Part shown: one piece after another, positions 43,044-52,173 of the stretch | Position numbering within the stretch: position 1 is the stretch's first letter | How the letters are laid out: each line of letters opens with the position of its first letter | NCBI GenBank assembly: GCA_032615215.1 | Contig: CP128433.1 | Coordinates: forward strand, 434,001 to 498,000 | From: Microbulbifer sp. MKSA007 | Lineage (GTDB): Bacteria; Pseudomonadota; Gammaproteobacteria; Pseudomonadales; Cellvibrionaceae | Length of the DNA: 64,000 nucleotides | Direction: 5' to 3' | The notes under the pieces: model-generated | The model's database searches: none | The model's input: only the letters and a program-made list of their open reading frames with translations | Told to the model about the DNA's origin: nothing | Position numbers and translations under genes: made by a program

Positions 43044-44137
43044 TTGAGCGTTTACGCCGAGAGCCTTATAACTTTGATTTTTTTCAAGCGGTAAGGCTGG
43101 TAGAGCGTGCAGTACATCTGGCAGGTACAGGTTTCAGTAAAGAACCTATAGCTAGCGCTGCCCCTCCGACTAAAGAGCTGATTCGGTTTAGTGCTCAATC
43201 TGGGTTGTCTTTTGTCAGCTCGGATGTTTTACGTCTAGAGAAGAAAAGCGTTGAACATGAAGAGCCCGATGAAAATGAGACTCATCAGTGGCATATGGAG
43301 GTGGGTTTTACAGGGTTAATCGGTAGTCAGGGGGTGATGCCCTATTACCTGACAGAGTTAGTGCAGAGGGAGCTTAGGGAGAACAATACGGCGCTGCGTG
43401 ATTTTCTGGATATGTTTAATCACCGAAGTATTTCCCTTTTTTATCAAGCTTGGCATAAATACCAGTTGCCTGTGAATTATGAGCGGCAACGCCTGCAGAA
43501 TTCTCGAGAGCCAGACAAGTTTACCCAGGCTCTTGCGTCCCTTGCAGGGCTTGGTACAAATGAAATGCGCTATCGAATGCCGATACCGGATGAAGCACTA
43601 GTTGGAATGGGAGGACACCTTTCCAGTGGACGTTGTTCCGCTACCGCTTTATCCAGCATGATCAAGCATTATTTTGATTTAACGGTAAGTATTGAACAAT
43701 TCCAGGGACAGTGGGATGAGTTACCGGATGATATCTTGTGCCGACTGCCCAGTGCTCAGGTGCCGAAGGGTATTAATAATTGCTTGGGAGTAAATACCAT
43801 TCTGGGTACGCACTGCTTCCAAGCCCAGAATAAATTTCAGGTAATTATTGAGTCAATGCCTTATGAGCAATTTATGACTATTGCTCCGGGTACGAAAAAG
43901 TTGGAATCGCTTAAGGAGTTTATTCGCTTTAGTGCTGGTATCGAATTGGATTTTGAGTTGTCGGTGACACTTTCAACCAGCCAGGTGGCACCTATCCAGC
44001 TAAATAGAAAAGCTGAGAATGAACCTTTACTGGGATGGAATACTCACATGGCTAGTGAACAAGATGGTGAAAGGTTAGTACAAATAACCTTAAGTGCAGA
44101 CAATATTTCACCTGATGAAGCTTTACCTGCTGCATAA
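43007..44137 (+). CDS. tssG: T6SS baseplate protein TssG
   Basis: Partner of TssF in the baseplate wedge, 376 residues. Seen: LRREPYNFDFFQAVRLVERA, VGFTGLIGSQGVMPYYLTEL, DFLDMFNHRSISLFYQAWHK and the C-terminal LGVNTILGTHCFQAQNKFQV. The ATG at 43007 lies inside the end of tssF in another frame. clpV follows after 41 bp with a good AGGAAAGGA site. No domain is missing. Confidence 0.94.
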   Translation: MATSRRRKSFTVIERLRREPYNFDFFQAVRLVERAVHLAGTGFSKEPIASAAPPTKELIRFSAQSGLSFVSSDVLRLEKKSVEHEEPDENETHQWHMEVGFTGLIGSQGVMPYYLTELVQRELRENNTALRDFLDMFNHRSISLFYQAWHKYQLPVNYERQRLQNSREPDKFTQALASLAGLGTNEMRYRMPIPDEALVGMGGHLSSGRCSATALSSMIKHYFDLTVSIEQFQGQWDELPDDILCRLPSAQVPKGINNCLGVNTILGTHCFQAQNKFQVIIESMPYEQFMTIAPGTKKLESLKEFIRFSAGIELDFELSVTLSTSQVAPIQLNRKAENEPLLGWNTHMASEQDGERLVQITLSADNISPDEALPAA

Positions 44138-44178
44138 GTAAAATTAACAACATTATTATTTAGGAAAGGATATTCAAC

Positions 44179-46848
44179 GTGATCAATATCGATTTGAAGC
44201 GATTGGTTGATACCATGACTCCGCATATGCGTGACTCACTAGAGGGCGCTGCTGGGCTTTGTCTGTCACAGAACCAGTACAATGTTGAATTAGAGCATTG
44301 GTTACTGAAACTTTTGGATCAGTCTGATACTGACCTTTACCATCTGTTGGAAAAACACGACTGTAATCCAGCAAATTTTGCCAAGCAGCTGGCTACAGCG
44401 ATTGCTGGATTTCGGGCCGGCAGCAGCCGTCCACCAGCCCTGTCCCCAACTATCGTAGAAGCAGCGAAGAATGCTTGGATGCTGGCTTCTATTGATTATG
44501 GACATAGAGCAATCAGTTCCGGACACTTTTTGGCTGCGCTTTTACTGGAAGAAACTTCTCGTCGCCAGATTTTAGAATCCTGCCCAGAACTGAAAGAGAT
44601 AGCTCCAGAATCGATTCGCGAAACCGCTCGTGCAATGTTTGGACAAAGTGGAGAGTCTAGCCATATTAGCGCTACGGCGGATATGGATGATGGCGCAGCT
44701 GCAGTTGCTGCAGCTGCTTCTAAAGCTCCAGCTTTGGACAAATATACAATCAACCTAACTGAAAGAGCGAAGAAGGGAGAGATTGACCCTGTACTTGGTC
44801 GTGATGAGGAAATACGCCAATGTATCGATATCTTAACTCGCCGGCGTCAAAATAATCCGATCCTGACTGGTGAAGCAGGTGTTGGTAAAACTGCCGTCGT
44901 TGAAGGCTTTGCTCTTCGAATAGCTAGTGGTGATGTACCTGAGCCATTGCGCGGTGTAGCCGTACGCACGCTTGACTTGGGACTTCTTCAGGCTGGCGCC
45001 AGTGTAAAAGGTGAGTTTGAAAACCGCTTGAAGTCTGTAATTTCAGAAGTGCGAGCATCTGCAACGCCAATTATTCTATTTATTGATGAAGCGCACACCA
45101 TGATTGGCGCGGGCGGTAAAGAGGGGCAGGGGGATGCGGCTAATCTCCTGAAACCTGCACTGGCTCGTGGTGAATTGCGTACTTTAGCTGCCACAACCTG
45201 GGCGGAATATAAGAAGTATTTTGAACGTGATCCTGCTTTGACCCGTAGATTCCAGGTAGTAAAAGTGGAAGAGCCTGATGAGAGCAACGCGATTGATATG
45301 ATGCGTGGTATCGCAACCTCGCTGGAGGAGCACCATAAAGTACGCATTCTGGATGAAGCTATCATAGCTTCGGTCAAGTTATCTCATCGTTATATTCCCG
45401 GGCGCCAATTGCCAGATAAGTCTGTTAGCTTACTGGATACGGCCTGCGCGCGCGTCGCTCTTAGCCAGTCTGCTACTCCTGGGGCGATTGAAGATGCTCG
45501 TATCAATATTGATCGCACTAATACTACCCTGGCTAAACTTGAGCGTGAAAACGCAGCAATGGGTGAGCATGAGGAGCAACTGGCAGAGCTAAAAGAGTTT
45601 AAAGCTTCCGAAGAAAAGCGTTTGGAAGTGCTCGAACAGCAATTACTTAAAGAAAATGAACTAATCGGACAGATTCAACAACTCCGCGATCAGATCGATG
45701 TAGAGTTTATGAAGGCCCAAGGTGGTGAAGGTGAAGATACACCCGACGAGGCCTTATTAGCCGACTATCAGCAACAGCTCAAAACATTAACTGCGGACTT
45801 GGAGGTTATCCAGGGGGATACCCCGTTAATGCAGCCAGCTGTTGATGAACAGGCTATTGCCGCAGTAGTTGCCAACTGGACTGGAATTCCTGTCGGCAAG
45901 ATGGTTAGCGATGAAATTATTGCTGTGAAAACTTTGTCAGAGCGCCTGAATAAACGTGTTATTGGTCAGCCCCATGCTATCGAGGCTGTAGCTCAGGCAA
46001 TTCGCACTTCTCGAGCAGGCTTGACAGACCCGCGTAAACCGGTGGGTGTGTTTATGTTCTGTGGTACTAGCGGTGTAGGTAAAACAGAGACTGCCCTTGC
46101 CTTGGCTGATGAGCTGTTTGGTGGTGAGCAAAATATCACGACCATCAATATGGCTGAATTCAAGGAAGAGCATAAAGTATCTATGCTGTTGGGCTCTCCT
46201 CCCGGCTATGTAGGCTACGGAGAGGGCGGTGTTCTTACCGAAGCTGCACGCCGTAAGCCTTATTCGGTAATCTTATTGGATGAGATGGAAAAAGCTCACC
46301 CAGGTGTACAAGATGTTTTCTATAACCTGTTTGACAAGGGGACCATTAAAGACGGTGAAGGAAGGGATATCGACTTCAAGAACACCGTAATAATTATGAC
46401 CTCCAATGCAGGGGAGGATGCAATTAGAGCTATCTTCAGTCAGGTAGAAGAAAAGCCTGAGCCAGACGTATTGATGGATAATATCCGCCCACATCTGCTA
46501 CAAAAATTCAAGCCTGCTTTCCTCGGTCGAGCAAATGTGATTGCTTATTACCCTCTCGATGATGAGAATCTGGTAGAGATTTGCAGAATCAATATGCGTA
46601 AGATTGAAAAGCGCGTTCACGAGCATTACGGAGCTTCCTTTAGCTATGACGAGGATGTTTTGATTAACATCGTTGCTCGTTGTCACGAAGCTGATACAGG
46701 TGCTCGTAATATTGAAGTTATTCTGAACAAAACATTATTGCCGGAGTTGGCTAGTGAATGTTTGGATAAAATGGCGCGCGGTGAAGAGGTTAAAGCAATT
46801 AAAGTATCCGCAACGGAAGAAGGGGACTTTAGTTACACTGTAGAATAG
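44179..46848 (+). CDS. clpV: T6SS sheath-recycling AAA+ ATPase ClpV (TssH)
   Basis: Hexameric Clp/Hsp100 ATPase that disassembles contracted TssBC sheaths. The N-terminal domain (about 1-160) is followed by AAA1 with Walker A GEAGVGKTAVVEG and Walker B ILFIDEAHTM. A ClpB-like coiled middle region (about 440-540) and AAA2 with Walker A GTSGVGKTETAL and Walker B VILLDEMEKA follow. Start at GTG 44179 with AGGAAAGGA eight bases upstream. The 889 residues are normal. It ends the plus-strand T6SS run, and a bidirectional hairpin terminator lies after it. Confidence 0.96.
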   Translation: MINIDLKRLVDTMTPHMRDSLEGAAGLCLSQNQYNVELEHWLLKLLDQSDTDLYHLLEKHDCNPANFAKQLATAIAGFRAGSSRPPALSPTIVEAAKNAWMLASIDYGHRAISSGHFLAALLLEETSRRQILESCPELKEIAPESIRETARAMFGQSGESSHISATADMDDGAAAVAAAASKAPALDKYTINLTERAKKGEIDPVLGRDEEIRQCIDILTRRRQNNPILTGEAGVGKTAVVEGFALRIASGDVPEPLRGVAVRTLDLGLLQAGASVKGEFENRLKSVISEVRASATPIILFIDEAHTMIGAGGKEGQGDAANLLKPALARGELRTLAATTWAEYKKYFERDPALTRRFQVVKVEEPDESNAIDMMRGIATSLEEHHKVRILDEAIIASVKLSHRYIPGRQLPDKSVSLLDTACARVALSQSATPGAIEDARINIDRTNTTLAKLERENAAMGEHEEQLAELKEFKASEEKRLEVLEQQLLKENELIGQIQQLRDQIDVEFMKAQGGEGEDTPDEALLADYQQQLKTLTADLEVIQGDTPLMQPAVDEQAIAAVVANWTGIPVGKMVSDEIIAVKTLSERLNKRVIGQPHAIEAVAQAIRTSRAGLTDPRKPVGVFMFCGTSGVGKTETALALADELFGGEQNITTINMAEFKEEHKVSMLLGSPPGYVGYGEGGVLTEAARRKPYSVILLDEMEKAHPGVQDVFYNLFDKGTIKDGEGRDIDFKNTVIIMTSNAGEDAIRAIFSQVEEKPEPDVLMDNIRPHLLQKFKPAFLGRANVIAYYPLDDENLVEICRINMRKIEKRVHEHYGASFSYDEDVLINIVARCHEADTGARNIEVILNKTLLPELASECLDKMARGEEVKAIKVSATEEGDFSYTVE

Positions 46849-46860
46849 AGAATTGTATAT

Positions 46861-46901
46861 AAGCCCGGCAGTGATATTAATAAAAAATCATTGCTGGGCT
46901 T
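46861..46901. terminator. Bidirectional terminator between clpV and the lipase gene
   Basis: AAGCCCGGCAGTGAT (46861-46875) pairs with ATCATTGCTGGGCTT (46887-46901), 15 bp with two G-U pairs, around an A-rich loop. It starts 12 bases after the clpV stop. The converging lipase gene ends at 46947, so the hairpin can serve both transcripts. Confidence 0.75.
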
Positions 46902-46946
46902 GGTACCACTAATAACCATATAGATACAACTGGTTTTAAGAAATAA

Positions 46947-48101
46947 TTACTGGTTTGGTCTTCCTGCCCTCATTACTAAGTCAGAAACAGCGCGGTGCAT
47001 ACGTAGAAATACCATACGAATAAAGGAAACCGTGATATCCGTACCTTCGACAATAGCCAATCCGATCAGTTGTGCCAGCCTACGGATAAGTCGCAAAATC
47101 CAAAAAGAGATATCTTTACTAATCTGATATGCTTTGTGCAGGAATATCGCAAGTCTGTCGAGAAGTGTAAAAGTCGTGCCACCGGCAACCACCAAAGAAA
47201 TTCCTGCAAGGTGAGTGATTTTCTTAAGCACCCAGAGCAGTGCCTCTCCAGCGATCCATGCTGTATTCATGGTAAGGGAAAGTACACCGTCAGATCTTAA
47301 CCATGCCTCGACGCTCTTTTCTAAATTTCCTTTAGGTTTTTGTAATTTAACGGTATCCCAATCTAAGCTGGTTCCATTAGGGGATACAGATTTAACATAG
47401 GTTTGACTGCTATGGCTTATTTTTGGGTTAAGACTCGGTGTAGGTAGCTCAAAGTCTCCAGTTCCACCATTCGGGACATGAATAAATGGCCACGTAGGTA
47501 CCATAGGAACAGGATCTGCACGATGATATACGCGATAAATATTTTCAGATTTAAGTTTACGTTTACAGCTGTTAGCGAAGTGATCAAGCCCAACTCTTGG
47601 GCTGCCAAACGTATATAGTTTTATAGATTTTCCCGTGTTTGAGGAAAGCCAATCAGCAGCAAGCGTGGCTAACGCCCCACCAAGGCTGTGGCCAAGGCAG
47701 TGAATAGTATGAACATCATTGGGTAGGTTTTGCGCAAACTGTTCAAGTTGAGGTAGTAGAGACTCAAAAGTATAATAAAAACCTTGATGTACTGCTCCGC
47801 CAGTATGAAATCGCTTAACTCCAGCATTTAGGTCTGTTAACACATCATATAGGCTATCAGTTCCCAAAATACTAAAAAAAGCGCTACCTTTGTGTTGCCC
47901 TTTCCCTAAAGTTGCTATTCCTCTTGTGTCTGTACTTTTTAGGAAAATAAGAGCACCGGCTTCCGCATCTACTTTGTCTGTGATTTTTTCGTCAATATCA
48001 AAGTCATCTTTATACATTTCATAAAATATTTTCCTTGTCCTACTTTCTTTTACTAAGTAAGTGTCCGCAGCAAGTTTAGCGGTATATTTAGGACTTAGCA
48101 T
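46947..48101 (-). CDS. Class 3 lipase, candidate T6SS effector
   Basis: 384-residue alpha/beta-hydrolase of lipase class 3. The nucleophile elbow is GHSLGGALA (Ser139). The acid is in YHRADPVPMVP (Asp196) and the likely base is in PFIHVPNGG (His208), so the triad looks complete. No signal peptide is present, as expected for a T6SS cargo. The last 110 residues hold several hydrophobic or amphipathic helices (WVLKKITHLAGISLVVAGG; LIRRLAQLIGLAIV) that could insert into membrane. It follows a secreted small protein gene on the same strand (26 bp gap). It lies downstream of the vgrG-PAAR genes on the minus strand. Its effector role is inferred from position and fold. Confidence 0.85.
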   Translation of the reverse strand: MLSPKYTAKLAADTYLVKESRTRKIFYEMYKDDFDIDEKITDKVDAEAGALIFLKSTDTRGIATLGKGQHKGSAFFSILGTDSLYDVLTDLNAGVKRFHTGGAVHQGFYYTFESLLPQLEQFAQNLPNDVHTIHCLGHSLGGALATLAADWLSSNTGKSIKLYTFGSPRVGLDHFANSCKRKLKSENIYRVYHRADPVPMVPTWPFIHVPNGGTGDFELPTPSLNPKISHSSQTYVKSVSPNGTSLDWDTVKLQKPKGNLEKSVEAWLRSDGVLSLTMNTAWIAGEALLWVLKKITHLAGISLVVAGGTTFTLLDRLAIFLHKAYQISKDISFWILRLIRRLAQLIGLAIVEGTDITVSFIRMVFLRMHRAVSDLVMRAGRPNQ

Positions 48102-48127
48102 AATTGATCTTTCCTTTTATTTTAGTG

Positions 48128-48607
48128 TTAATTAAATTGGCATGATGTTAATAAGGCTGAATCAAATATTTCTTCTAACCTGGTTTCATCTGTTAGCTCA
48201 CATGTGAGGTTAAGCGGCTTTCCCATTTCGGAGTTCTCACCCGGGCTTCTTTTAGCGTAAACCCAAACTTCATAGTTTTTATTTTCGTAACTAACATCGA
48301 TGGCCTGGGAGACTACAAACTCAACTGGTAATACCTGTGTTAAAGAGTTTGAAAATTTAGCTGGGAGGACTGCGATTCCGTCTTCATCAGATGTAAATGT
48401 ATCGATCCATTCCTTTTGCCATTGTATTGAGCGTGTGATCTTAGCCCCTGATACAGGCTCGCCATTTAGTGTTAACTTGATTTTCATTTCTGAAAATGTA
48501 CAAGCTTTAAAGGGGTTGAATGAAGCCATAGCGTTAGTCCCTCCAGGTGATATGGCAATTAATAAAAAAGATATTAAAAATAATTTAAATTTATGTTTCT
48601 TTTGCAT
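48128..48607 (-). CDS. Small exported protein beside the lipase, candidate immunity or accessory protein
   Basis: 159 residues. A signal peptide (KLFLISFLLIAISPGGTNA) predicts export to the periplasm. The mature part begins with a carboxypeptidase-regulatory-like beta sandwich: KIKLTLNGEPVSGAKITRS, then TFTSDEDGIAVLPAKF, resembling DUF6795-type proteins often found near such lipases. It contains at least three cysteines in the mature part. GAGGG lies before the ATG. It is the first gene of a two-gene unit with the lipase. A periplasmic immunity protein would fit a lipase that attacks membranes from the periplasm, but this is inference. Confidence 0.7.
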   Translation of the reverse strand: MQKKHKFKLFLISFLLIAISPGGTNAMASFNPFKACTFSEMKIKLTLNGEPVSGAKITRSIQWQKEWIDTFTSDEDGIAVLPAKFSNSLTQVLPVEFVVSQAIDVSYENKNYEVWVYAKRSPGENSEMGKPLNLTCELTDETRLEEIFDSALLTSCQFN

Positions 48608-49212
48608 GGTAAAAACCCTCTGGCCATTTTGGCTAAAGTGATTATTTTCTGGTTGGTTGTAATCTTTACTTATATTTCGGTCCTAGGCTAAGTTCTTTAA
48701 TAAAGAGTCATCGAAAATATATTGTTAATGAAAATTTATTGTGTGAAATATTTTAATTAGTGATCCGTAGGTTATATAAACATATTGTTTATATTTGATT
48801 GGTAATTCTGTGCTATTTTTAGCTGAATAAAGTTGTTTAATATTTCCGGTTCTTAGGTAGGTTTTCCTAAGCCTATGCAAGACATGCGTTAATGTACGAG
48901 TAACGATTTTTGGATTTAAAATAATTGTGCTAGATAGCTAGCTTTACCATTGCGGCCGGCTAAATATCCTAATAAAAGAGGGCGTCACTTTTAGTACACA
49001 GAAATATTGTCTTGTGTACTAGGGCCTATATTTTAAGCCGTTATCTTTATTCAGCAGATATGGTGTGGCAGAGAGATGCCCACTCGATAAGAATGGACTT
49101 GTGTGAGTACTCTTAAGCATAGATATGGGATGATCTTAATTGGACAACACCAGTTTCCAATTTTATCTATGCCGACACACCGTACTTAGTTAGTACGCGG
49201 GATGGACCTATT
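48608..49212. other. AT-rich gene-free stretch between the PAAR and lipase units
   Basis: 605 bp without a credible gene, noticeably AT-rich. It contains a perfect 9-bp hairpin, TAGTACACA (48992-49000) with TGTGTACTA (49013-49021), and a GTAC-TTAGTTA-GTAC short inverted repeat near 49187-49203. The minus-strand promoter of the small exported protein and lipase should lie in its lower end. The 49.0-49.2 kb part follows the PAAR gene and may terminate it. No effector-size frame is open on either strand. Confidence 0.5.
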
Positions 49213-49506
49213 TTATCCACCTATCAATACTGTAGGGCAACCAATAACTATTTTTCCACCATGCCCTGTGGTGTCTCCCATTCTTGCTGCAGGTTTCTTT
49301 TGCAGCATTACCGTTGTACTTCCCATGGCGACCGTATCGGGCGGTCCAACACAGGTACAAGTGCTACCAACGGTTGCTGAGGGCATCCCACCGATGATAA
49401 CGGTGGGTGCTCCTGGGCTTACTACTGGGCCACCCACATGAGGTACTGTGCCGGTGACCATTGGGCATACGTGCATATCACCAATACGGGAAGCTGGCTT
49501 ACCCAT
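49213..49506 (-). CDS. PAAR-domain spike tip protein
   Basis: 97-residue PAAR protein that sharpens the VgrG spike and can carry effectors. Family features: MGKPASRIGDMHVCPMV at the start, GGPVVSPGAPTVIIGGMPSA, CTCVGPPDTVAMGS, and KPAARMGDTTGHGG with the zinc-binding His and Cys residues. There is no C-terminal effector extension. It follows the accessory gene with a 3-bp gap on the minus strand, so hcp-vgrG-accessory-PAAR reads as one unit. Confidence 0.95.
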   Translation of the reverse strand: MGKPASRIGDMHVCPMVTGTVPHVGGPVVSPGAPTVIIGGMPSATVGSTCTCVGPPDTVAMGSTTVMLQKKPAARMGDTTGHGGKIVIGCPTVLIGG

Positions 49507-49509
49507 AGT

Positions 49510-50088
49510 TTATCCCTCAACCCTACCGTTTCCGCCTCGTGCTAGATCGAGACCTTGCTCCATATAGCGCATGAACCTTTTGTTTGGATCGACTGGGTCA
49601 GATAGCACGGCAGCAAGGGTAACACTGCCTGCGACTGCATGAGCATAAAGGTGTTCTGGCGGCTCTACTACCGGCTCACCTTCGGCTGCTAAGCTGCCAT
49701 GACACCAACTCGCTGCAGTAGCCGCCCAGCTCGCTGGAGTTTTATGTTTTGTTTTATCGCCGAATAGTTTGCAGCGTAAGCGGGCTTCTTCACTGGGCTT
49801 TTTGGCCCAAGTCTCTGCTGCATTAAGCGCATTCACATTGTCATCGTCAGTTTGAGGGCCTTGGATATCTCGGGCCGCGAGGCAAGCCCACCACACGGCT
49901 TCCCGCTTTGGTAGGCCATGAGCAAGCAACTTGATCGCGTCTGGAAATAGGCCTGCTTCCACAAGGCGGTTTATGCTGACTTCTGGTGCTGTATCCGGTA
50001 CCAGATGATCTTCTGCCTCGTCACTAACTTCAAAATTCTTAAGTAGCTCATCTGCGGTGAGAGCTTCTACTTTAATGAGGTCTGTCAT
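49510..50088 (-). CDS. T6SS accessory protein of unknown function (DUF6931-like)
   Basis: 192 residues, no signal peptide. Features: an acidic N-terminus (EVSDEAEDHLVPD), then EAGLFPDAIKLLAHGLPKRE, AVWWACLAARDI, and a Trp/Ala-rich stretch (SWAATAASWCHGSLA) with HAVAGSVTLAAVLSDP and NKRFMRYMEQGLDLARG at the end. This pattern recalls the DUF6931 proteins found between vgrG and PAAR genes in other bacteria. The label is from memory and not verified. A chaperone or adaptor for the spike or cargo is possible. Confidence 0.7.
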   Translation of the reverse strand: MTDLIKVEALTADELLKNFEVSDEAEDHLVPDTAPEVSINRLVEAGLFPDAIKLLAHGLPKREAVWWACLAARDIQGPQTDDDNVNALNAAETWAKKPSEEARLRCKLFGDKTKHKTPASWAATAASWCHGSLAAEGEPVVEPPEHLYAHAVAGSVTLAAVLSDPVDPNKRFMRYMEQGLDLARGGNGRVEG

Positions 50089-50101
50089 TGGAATATCCCC
50101 A

Positions 50102-52009
50102 TCAGTTAATCATGGTTACGCCGCCTTTCAGGGTCAGCATCCCGCCACCTTTAACTTCTGCAGTAGCGTCGCCCTTACAGGAAAGCATTGTTCCTTTGAT
50201 GGTGATACCAGCTGGAGTCAGTTTAATACTGCTACCGCCGACTTTTAATTCAATGGATGCTTTGGAGGAAATCTTAATTGCACCCATTGCATCAGTAGTT
50301 TGAGAACCTTTACTGACCTTGAGTGTGTGATTTCCTGACCCGATAGTTACAACTTGATTGCCTTTACTGACATTGAGTTTCTGATCACCTTTTGAGATGG
50401 TGACAACTTCACTGCCATCGGTAACCGTAATAGTCCGGTCTTGCTTAACCTCAAGGGTCTGTTTGTTCTCTATCTTACCTGTTTGGTCATTATGGACGAC
50501 AAAGTTATGGTCTTTGCCGGCTTCCATATAAAGCTCTTCGCTTCCGCCTTTGTCATCAAATCGAAGTTCGTTAAAGGCGCTACCTTCATACTCAGTTTTC
50601 CAGCCGCTTTGAGTCGCAGTGTAGTTGGGACCAGGATTATCACCGTTATATACGGCTCCAGTTATCAGTGGTCTATCTGGATCACCATTAATATAAGTAA
50701 CAATAACTTCTTGATTGACTCTGGGGACAAAGTTGGCGCCCCAGTTTTTTCCGGCAAATGACTGCATCACCCGTACCCAACAGCTGTTCTGCTGTGAATT
50801 CCATGGGAACTTGACTTTGATTTGGGTGTAGGGGTCTTGTGAACTATCAGAAGTGGTGGCCTTAACTTCAAGAACGCGTGCGACTTGCGGAGAGTGTACC
50901 TTCTTCGCAAAAATATTTGGCTCAGGTCTTGGAGTTACTGATGATGGAATGCAACTGAAAGTATTGTGGAAATGTGTTTCCGCACTATTGCCGTCTGTAG
51001 CAGAGATATGTACGGAAGTAATTAGGTACTTCCCTTTTTCTGACGATAATGTGTGGTCAAAATTAAAGCGGCCGCCAGCTGTGAATGAGGGGCAGTCACT
51101 GCGCCCATGGCTCACATCAAATAAAGCTTCTTGTGCTTCCATTGAGCGCTCGGCTAGCGCCTTATGGTAGCTATCTGTAAATTTGTGCTTATTTTCACCG
51201 TCAGCCTGAAAATGATTTAGCCCATAAAGGCCGCGCATGTAATTGCTGACATCATTTAGTTGGCTGGTGGTTTTAACTTGCTGCTTATTATCTTTTGTTG
51301 CGGTGAACTCACAATAATCTTTCAGTTCAAAGCCGCCACCATGATAATTGAAATTTCGCTGCCAGCTACTTACGGTATTTTTTGTCGGATGACTACCGCT
51401 CCCATCGTACTCTATCTGTTCGCTTTCGCAGTCATAGAAATCCTGGCTATCATCACAAAGTACAAGTTCGTGTTGCCCATTTGAGTGCTTGAAGTAATAG
51501 GAGATACCCTCTTCAGCCATAAGGCGATTGATGAATTCAAAATCACTTTCATCAAACTGCACACAATATTCACGAGTTATATATTCAGCATTTAATTTAA
51601 CGCTTAGTTTTACAACTTTGCTGTACTCGCCCAAAACTTCTTCAAGAATCTGTTTAGCAGATTTCTTTTCAAAAATTCTGTTGGAACCCCCGAGGCTGGT
51701 AAACCAAAGGCCTGGTTGAATCGTGGCGCTATAACTTCGTACTCCCTCAGCATTTACATCGCGCAGAGACAGTTGAGTAACGTAACCATTGATATAGCGA
51801 GGAGTTTCTGAGTGGTGTACAGAAACGGTAACAGCCTTGCCGACGATATCTTTCTGGCTTATTGCATGGTCATCGGACAGGAGCTGAAGTTCATAGCGGA
51901 AGAGTTTGGATATGTGCTCTTCGCCTTGCAGGCTGGTAGCGATTACCGCATCCGTGCCGAGCGGGCTGTCGACTTTAATCAGTCTTCTATCTTGATTTAA
52001 TGTAGTCAT
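50102..52009 (-). CDS. vgrG: T6SS spike protein VgrG (TssI)
   Basis: Trimeric spike, 635 residues. The gp27-like part starts with VDSPLGTDAVIATSLQGEEH and YVTQLSLRDV. The central KVKFPWNSQQNSCWVRVMQS, WGANFVPRVNQEVIVTYING and DPDRPLITGAVYNG segments mark the OB/gp5 part. A beta-helix of QxLxVxxGxQ-type repeats (QKLNVSKGNQVVTIGSGNHT) and a final GGMLTLKGGVTMIN close it. No extra C-terminal effector domain is present, so cargo must be attached through PAAR or an adaptor. It starts 164 bp after the end of hcp, across two strong hairpins. Confidence 0.96.
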   Translation of the reverse strand: MTTLNQDRRLIKVDSPLGTDAVIATSLQGEEHISKLFRYELQLLSDDHAISQKDIVGKAVTVSVHHSETPRYINGYVTQLSLRDVNAEGVRSYSATIQPGLWFTSLGGSNRIFEKKSAKQILEEVLGEYSKVVKLSVKLNAEYITREYCVQFDESDFEFINRLMAEEGISYYFKHSNGQHELVLCDDSQDFYDCESEQIEYDGSGSHPTKNTVSSWQRNFNYHGGGFELKDYCEFTATKDNKQQVKTTSQLNDVSNYMRGLYGLNHFQADGENKHKFTDSYHKALAERSMEAQEALFDVSHGRSDCPSFTAGGRFNFDHTLSSEKGKYLITSVHISATDGNSAETHFHNTFSCIPSSVTPRPEPNIFAKKVHSPQVARVLEVKATTSDSSQDPYTQIKVKFPWNSQQNSCWVRVMQSFAGKNWGANFVPRVNQEVIVTYINGDPDRPLITGAVYNGDNPGPNYTATQSGWKTEYEGSAFNELRFDDKGGSEELYMEAGKDHNFVVHNDQTGKIENKQTLEVKQDRTITVTDGSEVVTISKGDQKLNVSKGNQVVTIGSGNHTLKVSKGSQTTDAMGAIKISSKASIELKVGGSSIKLTPAGITIKGTMLSCKGDATAEVKGGGMLTLKGGVTMIN

Positions 52010-52066
52010 GGGCAGCCCCTACTATCCCTACGGTGCCTTGGAGAATAGTACTAGTTATTATACATT

Positions 52067-52147
52067 CAGTTATTTAGCTGAAAACTCAATAAGCGCTCAG
52101 CTAAATAACTGCTAAATAATGGTCTGCAGAATTTCCTGCAGACCATT
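52067..52147 (-). terminator. Two strong hairpins between hcp and vgrG
   Basis: Transcribed leftward from hcp, the first stem is AATGGTCTGCAG (52118-52129) with CTGCAGACCATT (52136-52147), 12 bp perfect with a 6-base loop. The second is CAGTTATTTAGCTGA (52067-52081) with TCAGCTAAATAACTG (52097-52111), 15 bp perfect with a 15-base loop. Neither is followed by a clean T run in the minus direction. They likely protect hcp mRNA or partly terminate, which would give far more Hcp than VgrG. Confidence 0.65.
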
Positions 52148-52173
52148 GTATATGCAGATCAGGTTCTGCTGGC

